Origin: Xanthostigma xanthostigma
Taxonomy: Eukaryota; Arthropoda; Insecta; Raphidioptera; Raphidiidae
Length of the DNA stretch: 64,000 bases
Direction: 5' to 3'
NCBI GenBank assembly: GCA_963575645.1
Contig: OY754468.1
Location: forward strand, 2,604,001-2,668,000
Shown: positions 32,221 through 43,556 of the stretch, in pieces
Layout: each line of letters starts with the position of its first letter
Position numbering within the stretch: position 1 is the stretch's first letter
Notes under the pieces: model-generated
The model's input: the letters and a program-made list of their open reading frames with translations, nothing else
The model's database searches: none
Told to the model about the DNA's origin: nothing
Made by a program: the position numbers and the translations under genes

Positions 32221-32631
32221 TATAAGGAGGACATTTTTATCGCATGTTATCTCAGAAATTAATTATCGATTCGAAAATTTCCTTCACTGTTTAAAAGTTT
32301 ACTTTAGCAAAAAAGGAAACTTAAATCATATACACCATAGATTACGGAAATGGGAATTAAAAAATTGTTAAAGTCCCCAAGAAGATTCGTTGAAACATTA
32401 ACCCTGTATGTAGCATGTAAGAAAATCTATCTATTTTCTCCATCTTTCAAATGTCCAATTGATGTTAAACTTTTCAATTGTATGCACTCTTGAAGACAAT
32501 AAGACATTGTTATAATTATATTTACATAAGAAGTTAAAAAATTGCAAACAAATATGGTGGGAGTGGCGGTGCTGTGGTGGGAGAACGTGTCTCCTGTAGT
32601 TTAAAATTGAAATGTACATAATTATAATATA
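32221..32631. other. No recognisable gene
   Basis: AT-rich, no domain on either strand. Confidence 0.45.
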
Positions 32632-32786
32632 CTAGCGGCCCTGTACGTGCTTCGCTACGTATAAAGTGAAATAATAAAAAAAATTAATTGGAACATCTAT
32701 CTATCTATTTTATGAATTGCTAGCTAAAATATACATGTCCGTATACGTGTGTATGGAAATATATATGACTGCATACGTCAATAAAA

Positions 32787-33025
32787 AAATAGCGTAAAGT
32801 ATTCGTGGATAACTGGTCTTTAAAACACTTGCTCTATTTCGAGAGTTCACTCCGGCTGCGCCGTCGTGCTCGAAAAAAAATAGCGTAAGGTATTCGTGGA
32901 TAACTGGTCTTTAAAACACTTGCTCTATTTCGAGGGTTCACTCCGGCTGCGCCGTCGTGCTCGAAAAGAAAATAGCGTAAAGTATTCGTGGATAACTGAT
33001 CTTTAAAACAATTGCCGGTACTTGT
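32787..33025. repeat. 91-bp tandem repeat inside Helitron C
   Basis: AGCGTAAAGTATTCGTGGATAA occurs at 32791, 32882 and 32973 (spacing 91 each). Units include TTTAAAACACTTGCTC and CGGCTGCGCCGTCGTGCTCG. The sister Helitron at 39624 carries one unit (inverted) at about 39968-40060. Confidence 0.85.
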
Positions 33026-33299
33026 AAAACTGATTCGCCGTCATCTTGATCTATGATATTGCATCTTTCGCTTCAAATTTAGGTTTAAATTTATTTATTA
33101 AAATTACTCACCTATAGGTGTATAGTTGTTTTAAACTTTCTTTCAAATACGTATTTATTTTAAGTCTCACTTGGATAGTAATTAAAGATTAACTGTCATA
33201 ATATTTTGAAAACAATTGTTTCATTGTTTGTATAAAAATTCAAAACCTACTTACAATATTTAATATTTTCATGCGTCAAAAAATTGATTTTTAAAAAAT

Positions 33300-33630
33300 G
33301 ACACTTTCGTTGTAATTTTATAACTCAAGAACGGGCTCACCTATCCAAACCAAATTTTTAGGCTTTGTTCGGACTATTTAGTAGATGGTTTATGTGAAGT
33401 TTGCACAAAATCGGTCGAGCGGTTCTTCATTTATCACATTTTTTATATATCTTGGCATTGATTTTTATAGATATTTGTTACAAAAAATGTGATAAATGAA
33501 GAACCGCTCGACCGATTTTGTGCAAACTTCACATAAACCATCTACTAAATAGTTCGAATAAAGCCTAAAAATTTGGTTTGGATAGGTGAGCCCGTTCTTG
33601 AGTTATAAAATTACAACGAAAAGTGGCATT
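33300..33630. repeat. Palindrome at the Helitron C 5' region
   Basis: Two arms of about 150 bases are near-exact complements (CAAGAACGGGCTCACCTATCC and its complement, ACCGCTCGACCGATTTTG and its complement). The central spacer contains GGCATTGATTTTTATAGA, a copy of the Helitron's own terminal sequence. Confidence 0.85.
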
Positions 33631-33648
33631 GATTTTTATATATATAGA

Positions 33649-34330
33649 TAATGACTAAATCTTTGACAAAGTAGAAAATAAATTTCTTTTATTTTCTATA
33701 AGGTTTAAAATCGTAAGGCACTACAGCCCCGAAAAAAATTGTGGTGGTAATTTTTATCGTAATTTATGAACAGCAAATGTAATTTATTAGCTGTAATAAT
33801 AAGAAAGTTTTAATTGTATAGAAGATTTGTATAACTTACATTGTTTATTTTAGGCGCGACATTAGTGTAGTAAATAAATCTGCCAGAACTATTCATTTGA
33901 TTCACTGACCTGAAACAAAGAGACAAGAAACTTCATAAAATAAAGCTCGACAATATTCTGAAGAAACGTTCTTCAGTGCGTAAAGAATGTCACATCATAC
34001 ATTTGAAACATTCATTTCATTATTCAAATTGCTGAAGAAATAAAACTTTATTGTTAAACATTACGATAATTTACATAATTTTTCAAGAAACTTTCTACGC
34101 GTCCTCTAAAAAAATATATATTTGGTCATAACACAAAAACTGTTTATGGCTGGTAGTGATGTGTTCACATGACTCTTTATTGGGAGCTGGCTCCGTGCGC
34201 TCCGCTCACTAAAAAGAGGAGCTAATTTTCCTGAAAAGCTGATCTTTTTTATTAAGTATCTTTTAAATAATTTTGAAAGAATTTTATAAAAAGTGAATTA
34301 GAAATTAAATATTAATTATTTTTTTTAAAT
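33649..34330. other. No recognisable gene
   Basis: AT-rich. A short GGGAGCTGGCTCCGTGCG patch at 34170. Nothing assigned. Confidence 0.45.
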
Positions 34331-34334
34331 ATTA

Positions 34335-34443
34335 TTTAGATCAGTTCTGAAGAAGGTCCAAATCCGGATCGAAACGTTAATGTATTAATTATATTTTTTG
34401 CTAATATATTGTCTGAAAAATTGGTCGATAATTTTATTTATTA
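34335..34443 (+). repeat. TCAGACAATATATT family, half copy
   Basis: Contains TTCTGAAGAAGGTCC, loop, GGATCGAAACGTTAATG and ends TTGTCTGAAAAATTGGTCG. It matches the right half of the palindrome at 49286. The left arm is missing. Confidence 0.7.
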
Positions 34444-34526
34444 AATATCTTTTAATCTAGTCGGACACTGCGTTTTTATTTTTTTAATATCTTTATTAAT
34501 GTCTTAACATTTAATTAGATAGTTTT

Positions 34527-34699
34527 TGACGTGATAACGTCTTATAAATTAATGAAACACCGGCTGCATGCACGAAAAAGTGTCACGTTCCGCCTGACAG
34601 CTACTAAAATATAGGTTATGTATTATTAAATATGATATTCGAGCGAAATACGTTAACACGTAAAACTATCGTCCGTAAACCGACTTTACAGACAACCAA
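34527..34699 (-). repeat. Repeat family V, internally deleted copy
   Basis: Both ends of the family (GACGTGATAACGTCTTATAAA and GTCCGTAAACCGACTTTACAG) are present, joined across a deletion of some 470 bases. Confidence 0.7.
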
Positions 34700-35371
34700 A
34701 TTTTCGTTTTCTTCGACAAATTTGGGTGAAAATTACATGTCGCGGATCCGTTGCTATGCCAAAAAAAACAATGTTAAATATGCTTACTTTTGAAGTCAAT
34801 TATTTATTTAAATAATCTCAACTTAAATTTTCAGAATTTGTTTAGACGTATTTACACTTCATATAAAAAAAGAATCAACTCTTTTTTTCAAACGGCTATC
34901 GTGCTCGTACTTTCCAAAATTAAAATTGCCTGCTGGGATGAACACAGAATTACACAAAATAAAGTTTAAAATCTATTTGAAATAACTGTCAAAAATTTGA
35001 CATATGCGATCTCGTCTTGCGGTATATAATTTTATATTACATGCCAGAACACCACTCAAAATTGTTTTTCAAAACATTTCCATGCTAAACTGCAGTCATA
35101 ATATATTCATATTTTTTACCTTTTTATCATAATCTCATTTTTGCTCCATTTTGCATTTTTATAGCCATATTATTTAGTACATAAATTTTGTGATTTGAAT
35201 AATTTAAATCAAACTGTTTTATAAGGTCCAATCCACATTTACGATCTTTGAAATTATTTGTTTGATAACCAAGGTTTAATGAATGACAATGCAATTTATG
35301 AATTTAGTTGGTCCAAATTAACTAGTTCTGTCAACAATTATCGCAGAAACTAATATCCGAGAAAAGAAATA
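34700..35371. other. No recognisable gene
   Basis: AT-rich, no domain or repeat recognised. Confidence 0.45.
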
Positions 35372-35774
35372 CAGTGTAAACTCCATTTAACGTCACTCGA
35401 TATAACGACAAACTCCTTAAAACGTCGAAATTACTCGTCTCTAGTCGGTTTACCTTGTTGCTCATACAATGATACACTCGAAATAACGACAACAATATGT
35501 CATCGTTAAGCAATAAACAGTACGTGTTTGTTATTTTGTTGCTTTGTTGTCGGAATCATGCGTACTGAAGCATCTAAGAAATTCGTTCTTTTGTTTGTTC
35601 ATATGTTTAGTATGAATGTTTGCTGGTCTGTTGTAAATTTTATATATTATGAGTAAATACATATTAGAGTAAAAAAATATTAATGGATTATTTCTTCTCT
35701 CCGTTTAACGACAACTCTCAATAACGCCACAAAGTGCACAGTCCCTTGAGTGTCGCTATATAGAGTTTATACTG
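35372..35774 (+). mobile_element. pogo-type MITE (CAGTGTAAACTCCATTTAACG), copy 1
   Basis: Left end CAGTGTAAACTCCATTTAACG after TA; right end TATAGAGTTTATACTG before TA. The ends are diverged inverted repeats (CGTTAAATGGAG type on one side, ATATAGAG on the other). 403 bp, no transposase. Other copies are at 41305 and 48907. Confidence 0.8.
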
Positions 35775-35859
35775 TACTTAGACGATTGTGTGACGAAAGA
35801 ATAACAGATATCTTACACTTTGGTGGTCGACAATATATGTTTTTTTTAGGTCTGGTTCA

Positions 35860-36960
35860 AAAGTGGTAAAAATATCTGCAACTTTTAATTGTCTGTTTCA
35901 GCAAGGAAACAAAAAGAAAAATATTCAACGATCAAGAACCGAAGGAAATAGAAAGGTTGTTGAAAGAACGCAATTATTAAATAAATATTTCCCGTTTCTG
36001 ATATCCTGTTTGAGAAAGGAAAAGTAATTAATTGTTTGGAAGATAATGGAACAAAAGGATACCAGAGGCTATATTAGAATTAAACTATTAAAAATGGAAA
36101 GAACAGGTTTCGCAGATGACTCGAAAATATATTATTTCCTTCTGCTTCAGAACTGGAAAGAATATCTTCAACTTTTAATTGTCTGTGCCGGGAAGAAAAT
36201 AAGAAGAAATGTATACTAAGACCAAGAACCGAAGGAAAAAGAGCGGTTGTTCAAAGCACGCAATTATTAAATAAATATTTTCCGTTTCTGATATCCTGTT
36301 TTGGAAAGGAAAAAATTAATTATTATTTAGAAGATAATGGAACAAAAAGATACCAGAGGCTATATTAGAAGTAAACTATTAAAATGAAAGAACAGGTTTC
36401 ACAGATGAGTCGAAAATATATCACTTCCTTCTGATTCAGAAGTGGATAAAATATCTGCCACTTTTAATTGTCGGTTTCGGGACGGAAATAAAAAAAAAGT
36501 AAGCTCAAATCAGGGATCGAAGGAACGAGAGATGATGTTGAAAGCACGCTGTTATTAGAGAAATAAATATTTTCCGTTTCTGATAGCCTGTTTTGGAAAG
36601 GAATTAAATGTCTACAAGATCATGGAACAACGGGATACGAGAGGCTATTAGAAGCAAACTATTAGGAATTGAAAGAAAAAGTACAGATGGAAAAAAAGGG
36701 TCGAGGATTAATTATTATCACCAAAGAAATTAATAGTCTCCACTTCTAGTCGCCTGTTTTGGAAAGGAAAAAAAAGAAACAAGCGCCTAGAATACTATGA
36801 AACAAAAACTATTGGAAACAGATCTTTCAAAATTGTCTCCTCCGGGAAGGAAAGAAATATAAAGAAGGGAAAGGTTATGGAACGAACCAATTTGAATATC
36901 TTCCAAGTTTGTCTGTGTTTCTGGAAGAATAAAAACCTCAAAGGAATAATACAAAGGAAT
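35860..36960. repeat. Purine-rich tandem array, period about 290 bp, three to four units
   Basis: ACTTTTAATTGTCTGT-type segments recur with AATATCT at 35871, 36161 and 36450; a diverged fourth unit starts near 36730. Each unit has CGAAGGAA, GATATCCTGTTT and GATACCAGAGGCTATATT blocks. The plus strand is unusually A/G rich. Later units have deletions. No conserved reading frame. Confidence 0.8.
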
Positions 36961-37626
36961 TATCTATGACAGTTAAAAAAGAATTGATGACTGTAAACGA
37001 ATCATCATCTATTATTTTGTTTATACAATGGAATAAACCAAATAATAGGACGGATAAAAAAAACTGACGTTTCTCTTCATAATATTAATCTTTTTTGTTA
37101 GTGAGCAGAGTTGCGGCAAACCACATACTGTAAAAGTAAACAGCGACAAAAGAAGCGGAAAGACGTAACATCTAATCCTTGCTATGCTAACACAATGGCG
37201 CTCGAAGTCAATATCAGCGACACCAACAAAGGGAACTTCAGTTAGCGCACAGGTGTAGTGTAGAGTGAATGTATTGGCAGCGAACCTTTGTTCGCTAACA
37301 AGATTGCACCGTTCTAGAACACACCATTTCCGCTCAATTTTAACGTTATCACGTAGTTATAAAAGCCTCTATTTAGCTTAACTCCGTATATTTTTATTTC
37401 AAATCATGGGACAGCTTTTTCAACTACTTCCCGTTATCCGATTGAGTCGAAATTTTGCACACGTATGTAGTTCTGATGACAATACAATATTATAGCAGCT
37501 AACTGACCGGCCCCGCGTTAGTCCGGTTGGAAATTGCACTTTTAGCACACTAAAAACTTAAAAATAAAAATAGGTAAAAAAACTTTTATGTTAAACGCTT
37601 TTATTGTATAAACGATAATGTACCAA
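36961..37626. other. No recognisable gene
   Basis: Unassigned sequence with a moderate-GC segment at 37130-37330. No domain. Confidence 0.4.
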
Positions 37627-37661
37627 AAACTAGAAAATATGAGTCACCATAGGGGGCTTAG

Positions 37662-38148
37662 ATTAGATTAGATTTAGATTAGATTTATTTGGGATGATAA
37701 GACACTTGATATCTCACAAACACTGCGACCTAAAAGATCTTTTGTGCATCCCCTAATAGTATTATTCCCAGTCTGGTAGAATGCTTTCTATGAACCTTAT
37801 TACCTTACTGGGGTCTGCTCTCCATACGTCCTCAGGCTTTGGAAAAGGCTTGTTAAGATATAGCAGCCTTTTGGAGAGCACTGCTTCACATTCACATAGG
37901 ATGTGTTCAGCAGTTTCTTTTGCTTCTTTACAGAAGCGACAGTTATCATCTTGAGTTGTACCCATTTTTGGGAGATGGTATCTCAGAGGGCAGTGGCCTG
38001 TAAGGAGTCCTGTCAGTATTCTCAGATCTACTTTTCTGAGCATAAGGAGTTCTTTAGTCCTTTTGGTATTGTGCGAGATAAATCTCTTTGATTGTCTCAG
38101 TCCTAAAATGGACTTCCAACGAGAGGCTTTCTTTTCGTTATTTGCGAA
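37662..38148 (-). pseudogene. LINE 3' end: RNase H-adjacent C-terminal domain
   Basis: On the minus strand a frame from about 38148 to 37762 reads ASRWKSILGLRQSKRFI, DLRILTGLLTGHCPLRYHL and CRFCKEAKETAEHILCECE. The LTGH and C-X2-C-ETxEHxLCxC pattern is the C-terminal zinc-knuckle region after RNase H in many insect non-LTR retrotransposons (Jockey/R1-like). A TAG lies upstream at about 38149. The element ends in a TCTAATC-type repeat tail at 37662-37690. Truncated at the 5' side. Confidence 0.8.
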
Positions 38149-38357
38149 CCTCTAACTTGACATGACTCTTTTCAATAGCCACAGAAAGGTTCAGGGCCTA
38201 TAAAAGTTTTAGTTCCTCCTTCTTTGATTAAACTAAAATAAAATCGTAAGGGCCATTTAAAGTTACATTAAGGTCGAAGAAGACAGTCGAAAGCTAAATA
38301 TGATTTCCAATCTTAAACAAATGAAAGTTTTCTACTAAATGTCACCCACAATTTTAT

Positions 38358-39000
38358 TGACGTGATAACGTCTTATAAATTGATGAATCACCAATCTTAT
38401 AAATTGATAAAACACCGGCTGCATGCACGAAAAAGTGTAACGTTCCTAAATCCTAACGTTCGTAACGCGTAACGTTCCGCCTGACCCTGTGCGTGCTTTT
38501 TGCTAATTTCTCGCTCAATTTAAATCAGATCGGTTTGAAACCAGTCTTAAACGAAAGAGGAGAACATTTTACATAGATTTCGTATAACAAAATTTGCCTA
38601 AACAGTTTTTTTATACAAATTTATATAGAAAAATAGCTGTATAAATGCAATGTTGTCTAATGCATGGCGCGCGCGCGACGCGGTCGGTCGTCTTTGTTTG
38701 CCGTACATGGAAATTAGAAAATAACGTATGTCTTGTCTTAACATGAAAACGGCTGCATTTCTAATGTTTAATTCAATTTTTTGACATTAGTATTTTGTGA
38801 AATGCAACGCCTTCTAAGTTAAGTATTGGAATAACTAATTATTATTAGAACATAATACTTTGACAGTTGCAAACGTCACTTTTGACATTTCTTATCATTC
38901 CGACACCAAGGATAAGCGGATTGAAACCAAATTTTGGGAGGTTTAGGTTATGTATTACGGAATACGTTATCACGTAAACCGACTTTACAGACAACCAATT
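38358..39000 (-). repeat. Repeat family V copy 2
   Basis: Reverse-oriented, near full-length copy of 17979-18626. It has a short duplication near its end (CAATCTTATAAATTGATAAA) and lacks ACTATCGTCCG in the terminal segment. Confidence 0.8.
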
Positions 39001-39055
39001 TTTTTTAGTCTAATCAAAGTCTCCTATGGTGACTCATATTTACTTTCTAGTTTCT

Positions 39056-39623
39056 AGAATCTTTTGATGCGTTCGTTCAAAATCGAACCAGTTCGGAGTT
39101 ACGTTTGGGAACGGAGTTATTGAGTTTTGAACTTGAACGAAAGCGAGTTGGTAGTAAAAGCTGCGTCAGGGAAGGTTATAGCGTCTGGCCATAGATATAG
39201 TGCAGTGCGCCTACCCAGTGCACCGGTATTGCATAGCTAGACAGAGCGAAGGTTTGGGGTGCCGACCCGATCTTCCCTTCGCCGTTAACACTGCGGGACA
39301 ACAAACTCCACCGCCGTTATTAGTCCGAGAGCACGCGGTCATTTTCTAACGGCTAATTGTTTTGATATTGATTATTATTTAAAGTATATGTTTTTTTGGA
39401 GTGATAGAATTTTCGATGGGGATAACTGTGACAGAAGGTAGAAGCCATGTTGTTGACATTTCTGTTCAGTAAGTATTGACAAATTATCATGGAAAAAGTC
39501 GCGACGCAATAACGTTCTGAAATTGTCGAAATTTATTTTCAAAATAAGGGTTCTATTCGCTAAACTTACAGAGCACTTCGTGAAAATTCTGAATCGATTC
39601 CGACCATCCGAAACCATGTATTA
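39056..39623. other. No recognisable gene
   Basis: Contains an 80-codon minus-strand frame (39375-39617) without recognisable motifs. A MULE/mariner-like origin was considered but not supported. Confidence 0.35.
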
Positions 39624-40204
39624 TCTTTATATATAAAAATTACGTGTCACATGTTTGTCCGCGATGAACTCCTAAACTACTGAACCGATTTTAAATTTGA
39701 TTTGCACACCGTGTGCAATTCAACCCAACTTGAAAGATAGGATAGCTTACATTTCAATTTATAGTCGCAATATTATTTTATTGCAAATTATTTGTCTATT
39801 CCTTGACAGTCATAATACAACCATATAAGATGGCCATACCTGTTGACTGGATTGAGTGAATATTCAATAGATGGCGCAACGAACTTAACAACCATATAAG
39901 ATGGCGATACCTGTTGACTGGATTGAGTGAATATTCAATAGATGGCGCAACGAACTTAAAACCATATGCCGGAGTGCTCGAAATAGAGCAAGGGTTTTAA
40001 AGACCACTTATCCACGAATACTTTACGCTATTTTTTTCGAGCACGACGGCGCAGCCGGAGTGCTCGACATACACACATATACGCCCATGTATATTTTAAA
40101 ATAGCTAGCAATTAATAAAATAGATAGATAGATAGATAGATGTTCCAATTAAATTGTTTTATTATTTCACTTTATACGTAGCGAAGCACGTACAGGGCCG
40201 CTAG
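39624..40204 (+). mobile_element. Non-autonomous Helitron, family C copy 2
   Basis: It starts TCTTTATATATAAAAATTACG after an A and ends with GCGAAGCACGTACAGGGCCGCTAG before T. The last 50 bases match copy 1, while the 5' ends differ, so the two copies share a 3' end. Inside: a 71-bp direct duplication (39819 and 39890, ACCATATAAGATGGC) and one unit of the 91-bp motif. A (GATA)n stretch lies at 40122-40141. Confidence 0.85.
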
Positions 40205-40483
40205 TAGTATATATAAACCGTCATAGCGTCTAAACTAATCGAGATACGAGTTTGCACTTAGGCCCAATCGATTCAGCGTACTTTTTTCTATAAGACACGT
40301 TACTATTAAGCATATCTAAAAAAAATTTATATTTTGCCAAATATCGCAAATCTTTTCATGTTTTTATATGCGTTTTGTAAATATGCAACTTTTTAAGACA
40401 CTAAGCGACTTTTGGACCGTTTTATACTAGCCGAACTTATAGAAAAAATCAAGCTGGATTTAATTTTATTTATTATACTCCAT
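40205..40483. other. Unassigned short stretch
   Basis: AT-rich; nothing recognised. Confidence 0.4.
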
Positions 40484-40576
40484 AAAAGGAAATCAAAAAG
40501 GAAATGGTCAAAAAGATGGTTTACAGAAAGAAAACGTTATTCAAATGCTTTATTGGAAGAGCTAAAAGTACATTAA
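40484..40576 (+). pseudogene. Possible Harbinger/PIF-type transposase fragment
   Basis: Thirty codons, ending at TAA, read KRKSKRKWSKRWFTERKRY followed by SNALLEEL. The run of basic residues with paired tryptophans and a following 'LLEEL' resembles the segment before the DDE domain in PIF/Harbinger (HARBI1-like) transposases. No further part of such a protein is found downstream. The match is short, so chance is possible. Confidence 0.35.
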
Positions 40577-41174
40577 TTTGTATTCCAAAGACTCGTATGC
40601 AGATGATAAATGTCTATGAATACTTCCCACAATACACGATTACTTTCAATCATGGAATTTACACACACAAACAACAAAGTAACCTCTAAAATGGCGCAGG
40701 AAAATAAATTAATATCGTCTTGGCATCGACGCAATTCTATACACGCTGAAACTTGCATCAGCGTCACGGACTCGGCGTTGTGGCTCGCCTACCAAAATGG
40801 GATTCCAGACTCTGCATCGCAGCAAGCCGCAACTGATGCCAAATACGTGATTCAGTACTACACACACTGCTACTTGCATCATGAAACATAAGAGTCGTCA
40901 GCGCAGCTTGTATCAAGGTGTGTAGGCCTCTTTAGGTATAGCTGGAATAACAATTTTACTTGTAAATTGTCCTGGAAGTCAAATATGTCTTGGGTATAGT
41001 TAAAAGTGATATTGTTCTGTGAATTGTGGGACAAGAATTGTGGCACACAACAGACTGGAACAGAAACCAATCAGAAGATTACCAACTATACAATGTGTAA
41101 CGTACTCTATACAGGATGGCTCAAAAATATAGATAAGCTTAGAACTCAGCAAGAACTTACGTTGCAGAACTGCT

Positions 41175-41291
41175 CGATCTAATAAGAGTCCAATTGAAAA
41201 AGGTAGTTATTTCTACAACAAACTTCCTGATTTGATCAAGGGCAGTTCCAACAATACAATTTTCAAAAATCGGCTTTTCAGAGAAAATTAA
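41175..41291 (+). pseudogene. LINE reverse transcriptase C-terminal remnant
   Basis: RSNKSPIEKGSYFYNKLPDL then IKGSSNNTIFKNRLF and a TAA. The 'YNKLPDLIK' and 'FKNRL' pattern matches the last residues of Jockey/CR1-type polyproteins, as in the fragment at 56770. Upstream sequence is too decayed to follow. The pogo-type MITE at 41305 lies 13 bases downstream. Confidence 0.6.
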
Positions 41292-41304
41292 TAAAATTGA
41301 AGTA

Positions 41305-41714
41305 CAGTGTATAGCAACACTCAAGAGACGTTGTGGCGTTATTGAGAGTTGTCGTTAAACGGAGAGAAGAATTAATCCATTAATATTTTTTTACTATAAT
41401 AGGTATGTATTTACTCAATAGATATATAAAATTAACAACTGACCAACAAACATTCATACTATTACAAATTACAGCTGAGCTAAAGATATAAAAAAATAAT
41501 CCCAACAAACAAAGGAACGAATTTAATGAATCTTCGGTACGCATGATGCTGACAACAAAGCAATAAAATAATAAACACGTACTGTTTATTGCTTAATTAC
41601 GACGTATTGTTGCCGTTATTTAGAGTGTATCATTGTATGAGAAACAAGGTATAAACCAACTAGAGTTAAGTAATATCGACGTTTTAAGGAGTTTGTCGTT
41701 ATATCGAGTTTACT
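41305..41714 (-). mobile_element. pogo-type MITE, copy 2 (inverted)
   Basis: CAGTGTATAGCAACACTC after TA and TATCGAGTTTACTG before TA. The interior is the reverse complement of copy 1 (for example GGAGAGAAGAATTAATCC). 410 bp, non-coding. Confidence 0.8.
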
Positions 41715-41739
41715 GTATAAGGTTAATAAAATTGCTTTA

Positions 41740-42479
41740 TCTATACTAATATATAAAGCTGAAGAGTTTGTTTGGTTGGTTGAACGCGCTAATCTCAAGA
41801 GCTACTGGTTCAAATTGAAAAAAAATTTTTTGTTGGATAGCCCATTTATTGAGGAAGACTATAGGCTATATAATATCACGCTACGGCCAATAGGAGCGGA
41901 GCATCATTGAAAAATGTTGCAAAATGTATCTCAAAAATAAGCTTCTATTCAGGTGAAATGTCCTAACTATATAACAATATTAGCGTTGTACATTCACAAG
42001 CCCGACTGGCTCAGTCGGTAGAGCACGCGACTCTTAATATCAGGGTCGTGGGGGTTCGAGCCCCACGTTGGGCGAATATATTTTTAATTTTTTTTATTTT
42101 CTACATTACTTTCTTACATTTAAATTTATTTTATTTTTATTTACGACTAATTAAAATTAAATAAATATAATTAATAGCTAATTTGTAAACTGTTATAACT
42201 ACAAGTAACTATATAAAAATAATTTTCCTACAGTGTTTTCAATTAAATATTTATTATATTTTATTACTTACAGTAATTATTGTTTAAAAAGAAATTTATT
42301 ACTTAAAAAAAGTATAAATACTGATTTTTAACGATAAAAACTTTTGAACGGTAACTCCGATCATTATGAAATTTGGACACAACATTGTTCTCGGTAAACT
42401 AAGAAGAATGTTCATACTCATGTTCTTCCCTTCCCCATTCGTTCTTTTGCACTCGGGTGAAACCGGGCGGGACTGCTAG
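41740..42479 (+). mobile_element. Non-autonomous Helitron, family A copy 5
   Basis: It starts TCTATACTAATATATAAAGC after an A and ends GGGTGAAACCGGGCGGGACTGCTAG before T. 740 bp; with copy 1 it keeps the longer 3' interior. The tRNA block sits 260 bases from the 5' end, as in the other copies. Confidence 0.9.
42000..42074 (+). pseudogene. tRNA-Lys(CTT)-like sequence with 2-base insertion in the T-arm
   Basis: The acceptor GCCCGAC pairs fully with GTTGGGC (including G-T pairs), the best of the six. Loop CTCTTAA (CTT). The T-arm reads GTGGGGGTTCGAGCCCCAC, two G residues too many, and the anticodon stem is the family's defective CGCGA / TATCA. Confidence 0.75.
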
Positions 42480-42654
42480 TTTTATATAAGTCTTCTGAAC
42501 CACCCAGTACCTACAAAGATGTATATTATGCGATGTATATTTATACAATGTATGGGGTAGTGCACTAAGGTGGAATAATACATCCACTATTCCGTAGTCT
42601 TCCATCCTATCGATTTTCTTAAGACTAACCCACATAGGTATGCAACGCAACCAA

Positions 42655-42728
42655 CTGAGTGAGTGCCGTAGTGGTAAGAGCATTAAATTCGGATTCGGAA
42701 CGCACCGTGCTTGAATCCCGGCGGTAAA
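42655..42728 (+). repeat. tRNA-like (SINE-type) pol III promoter segment
   Basis: GTAGTGGTAAGAGCA resembles an A box and GTGCTTGAATCCC a B box, 44 bases apart. The whole does not fold as a complete tRNA. It may be a SINE head or decayed tRNA. Confidence 0.4.
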
Positions 42729-42789
42729 AAACATGCGGGATTTCCTACGCTTTCTTGCCGAGAAACGGTAATTTCTCTAAAACAAAACA

Positions 42790-43556
42790 ATCGTCCGCTA
42801 CCGGTGCGTTTATACAGCACAATATAGGAACTCTCGCATACAACACGGTACGACAACTAGGCTGTCAGATATAGCCACGATGTACAATACAGTTCAGTAG
42901 TCGATCTGAACTCATTGCAATTACACGCTTAGTTGGCAAACTGACCGCGACGTTTGTCGACGTATGATACAGCACAATATAAGAACTCTCGCATACAACA
43001 CGGTACGACAACTAGGCTGTCAGATATAGCCACGAGGTACAATACAGTTCAATAGTCCATCAGAACTCGTTGGAATTACACGCTTAGTTGGCAAACTGAC
43101 CGCGACGTTTGTCGACGTATGATACAGCACAATATAAGAACTCTCGCATACAACACGGTACGACAACTAGGCTATCAGATATAGCCACGAGGTACAATAC
43201 AGTTCAGTAGTCTATCAGAACTCATTGCAATTACACGTTTAGTTGGCAAACTGACCGCGACGTTTGTCGACGTATGATACAGAACAATATAAGAACTCTC
43301 GCATACAACACGGTACGACAACTAGGCTGTCAGATATAGCCACGACGTACAATACAGTTCAGTAGTCTATCAGAACTCATTGCAATTACACGTTTAGTTG
43401 GCAAACTGACCGCGACGTTTGTCGATGTGTGGGGGCAACAGTTTTCCAACGGCAAAGCGGAAAAAATCTTCGAGACTCGATTCCCGTGATGGACGAACTA
43501 TTTACATACCTACGAGTTTGTACGGAACCATCGGTGCGCGAGCCTGATTTTACGTC
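42790..43556 (-). repeat. GGTTCCGTAC-family repeat, copy 2, with internal expansion
   Basis: Its left flank, array unit and right flank (CCCGTGATGGACGAACTATT, TTTGTACGGAACC) follow the reverse complement of 9846-10150. The difference is four tandem units in place of one. No coding frame crosses the array. Confidence 0.75.
42811..43425. repeat. 155-bp tandem array, four units
   Basis: GATACAGCACAATATAAG-type starts occur at 42813, 42967, 43122 and 43277 (spacing 154-155). Each unit has CATACAACACGGTACGACAAC, AGATATAGCCACGA and CTGACCGCGACGTTTGTCG. Units differ by only a few bases, so the expansion is recent or homogenised. Confidence 0.9.

Larger units (their letters stand above)
32632..33648 (-). 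mobile_element. Non-autonomous Helitron, family C copy 1
   Basis: On the minus strand it begins TCTATATATATAAAAATC and ends GTAGCGAAGCACGTACAGGGCCGCTAG, between A32631 and T33649. The 3' GC-rich segment includes a short TACGTAGCGAAGCACGTA hairpin. Near its 5' end is a long palindrome (33300-33630) with a second 5'-end motif in its centre. Its middle holds a 91-bp tandem repeat. 1017 bp, no Rep/helicase. Confidence 0.82.
37627..39055. repeat. Inverted flanks around a LINE fragment and a family V copy
   Basis: AAACTAGAAAATATGAGTCACC at 37626-37650 is matched in reverse complement by GGTGACTCATATTTACTTTC at 39030 on. This suggests that one element was opened by the LINE and family V insertions, or that two inverted copies flank them. 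Confidence 0.45.

Noticed and set aside
40610..40891. 93-codon plus-strand frame (SWHRRNSIHAETC region) as a gene
   Set aside because: No recognised domain, no splice or promoter context, and LINE and Harbinger-like debris on both sides. Left uncalled.
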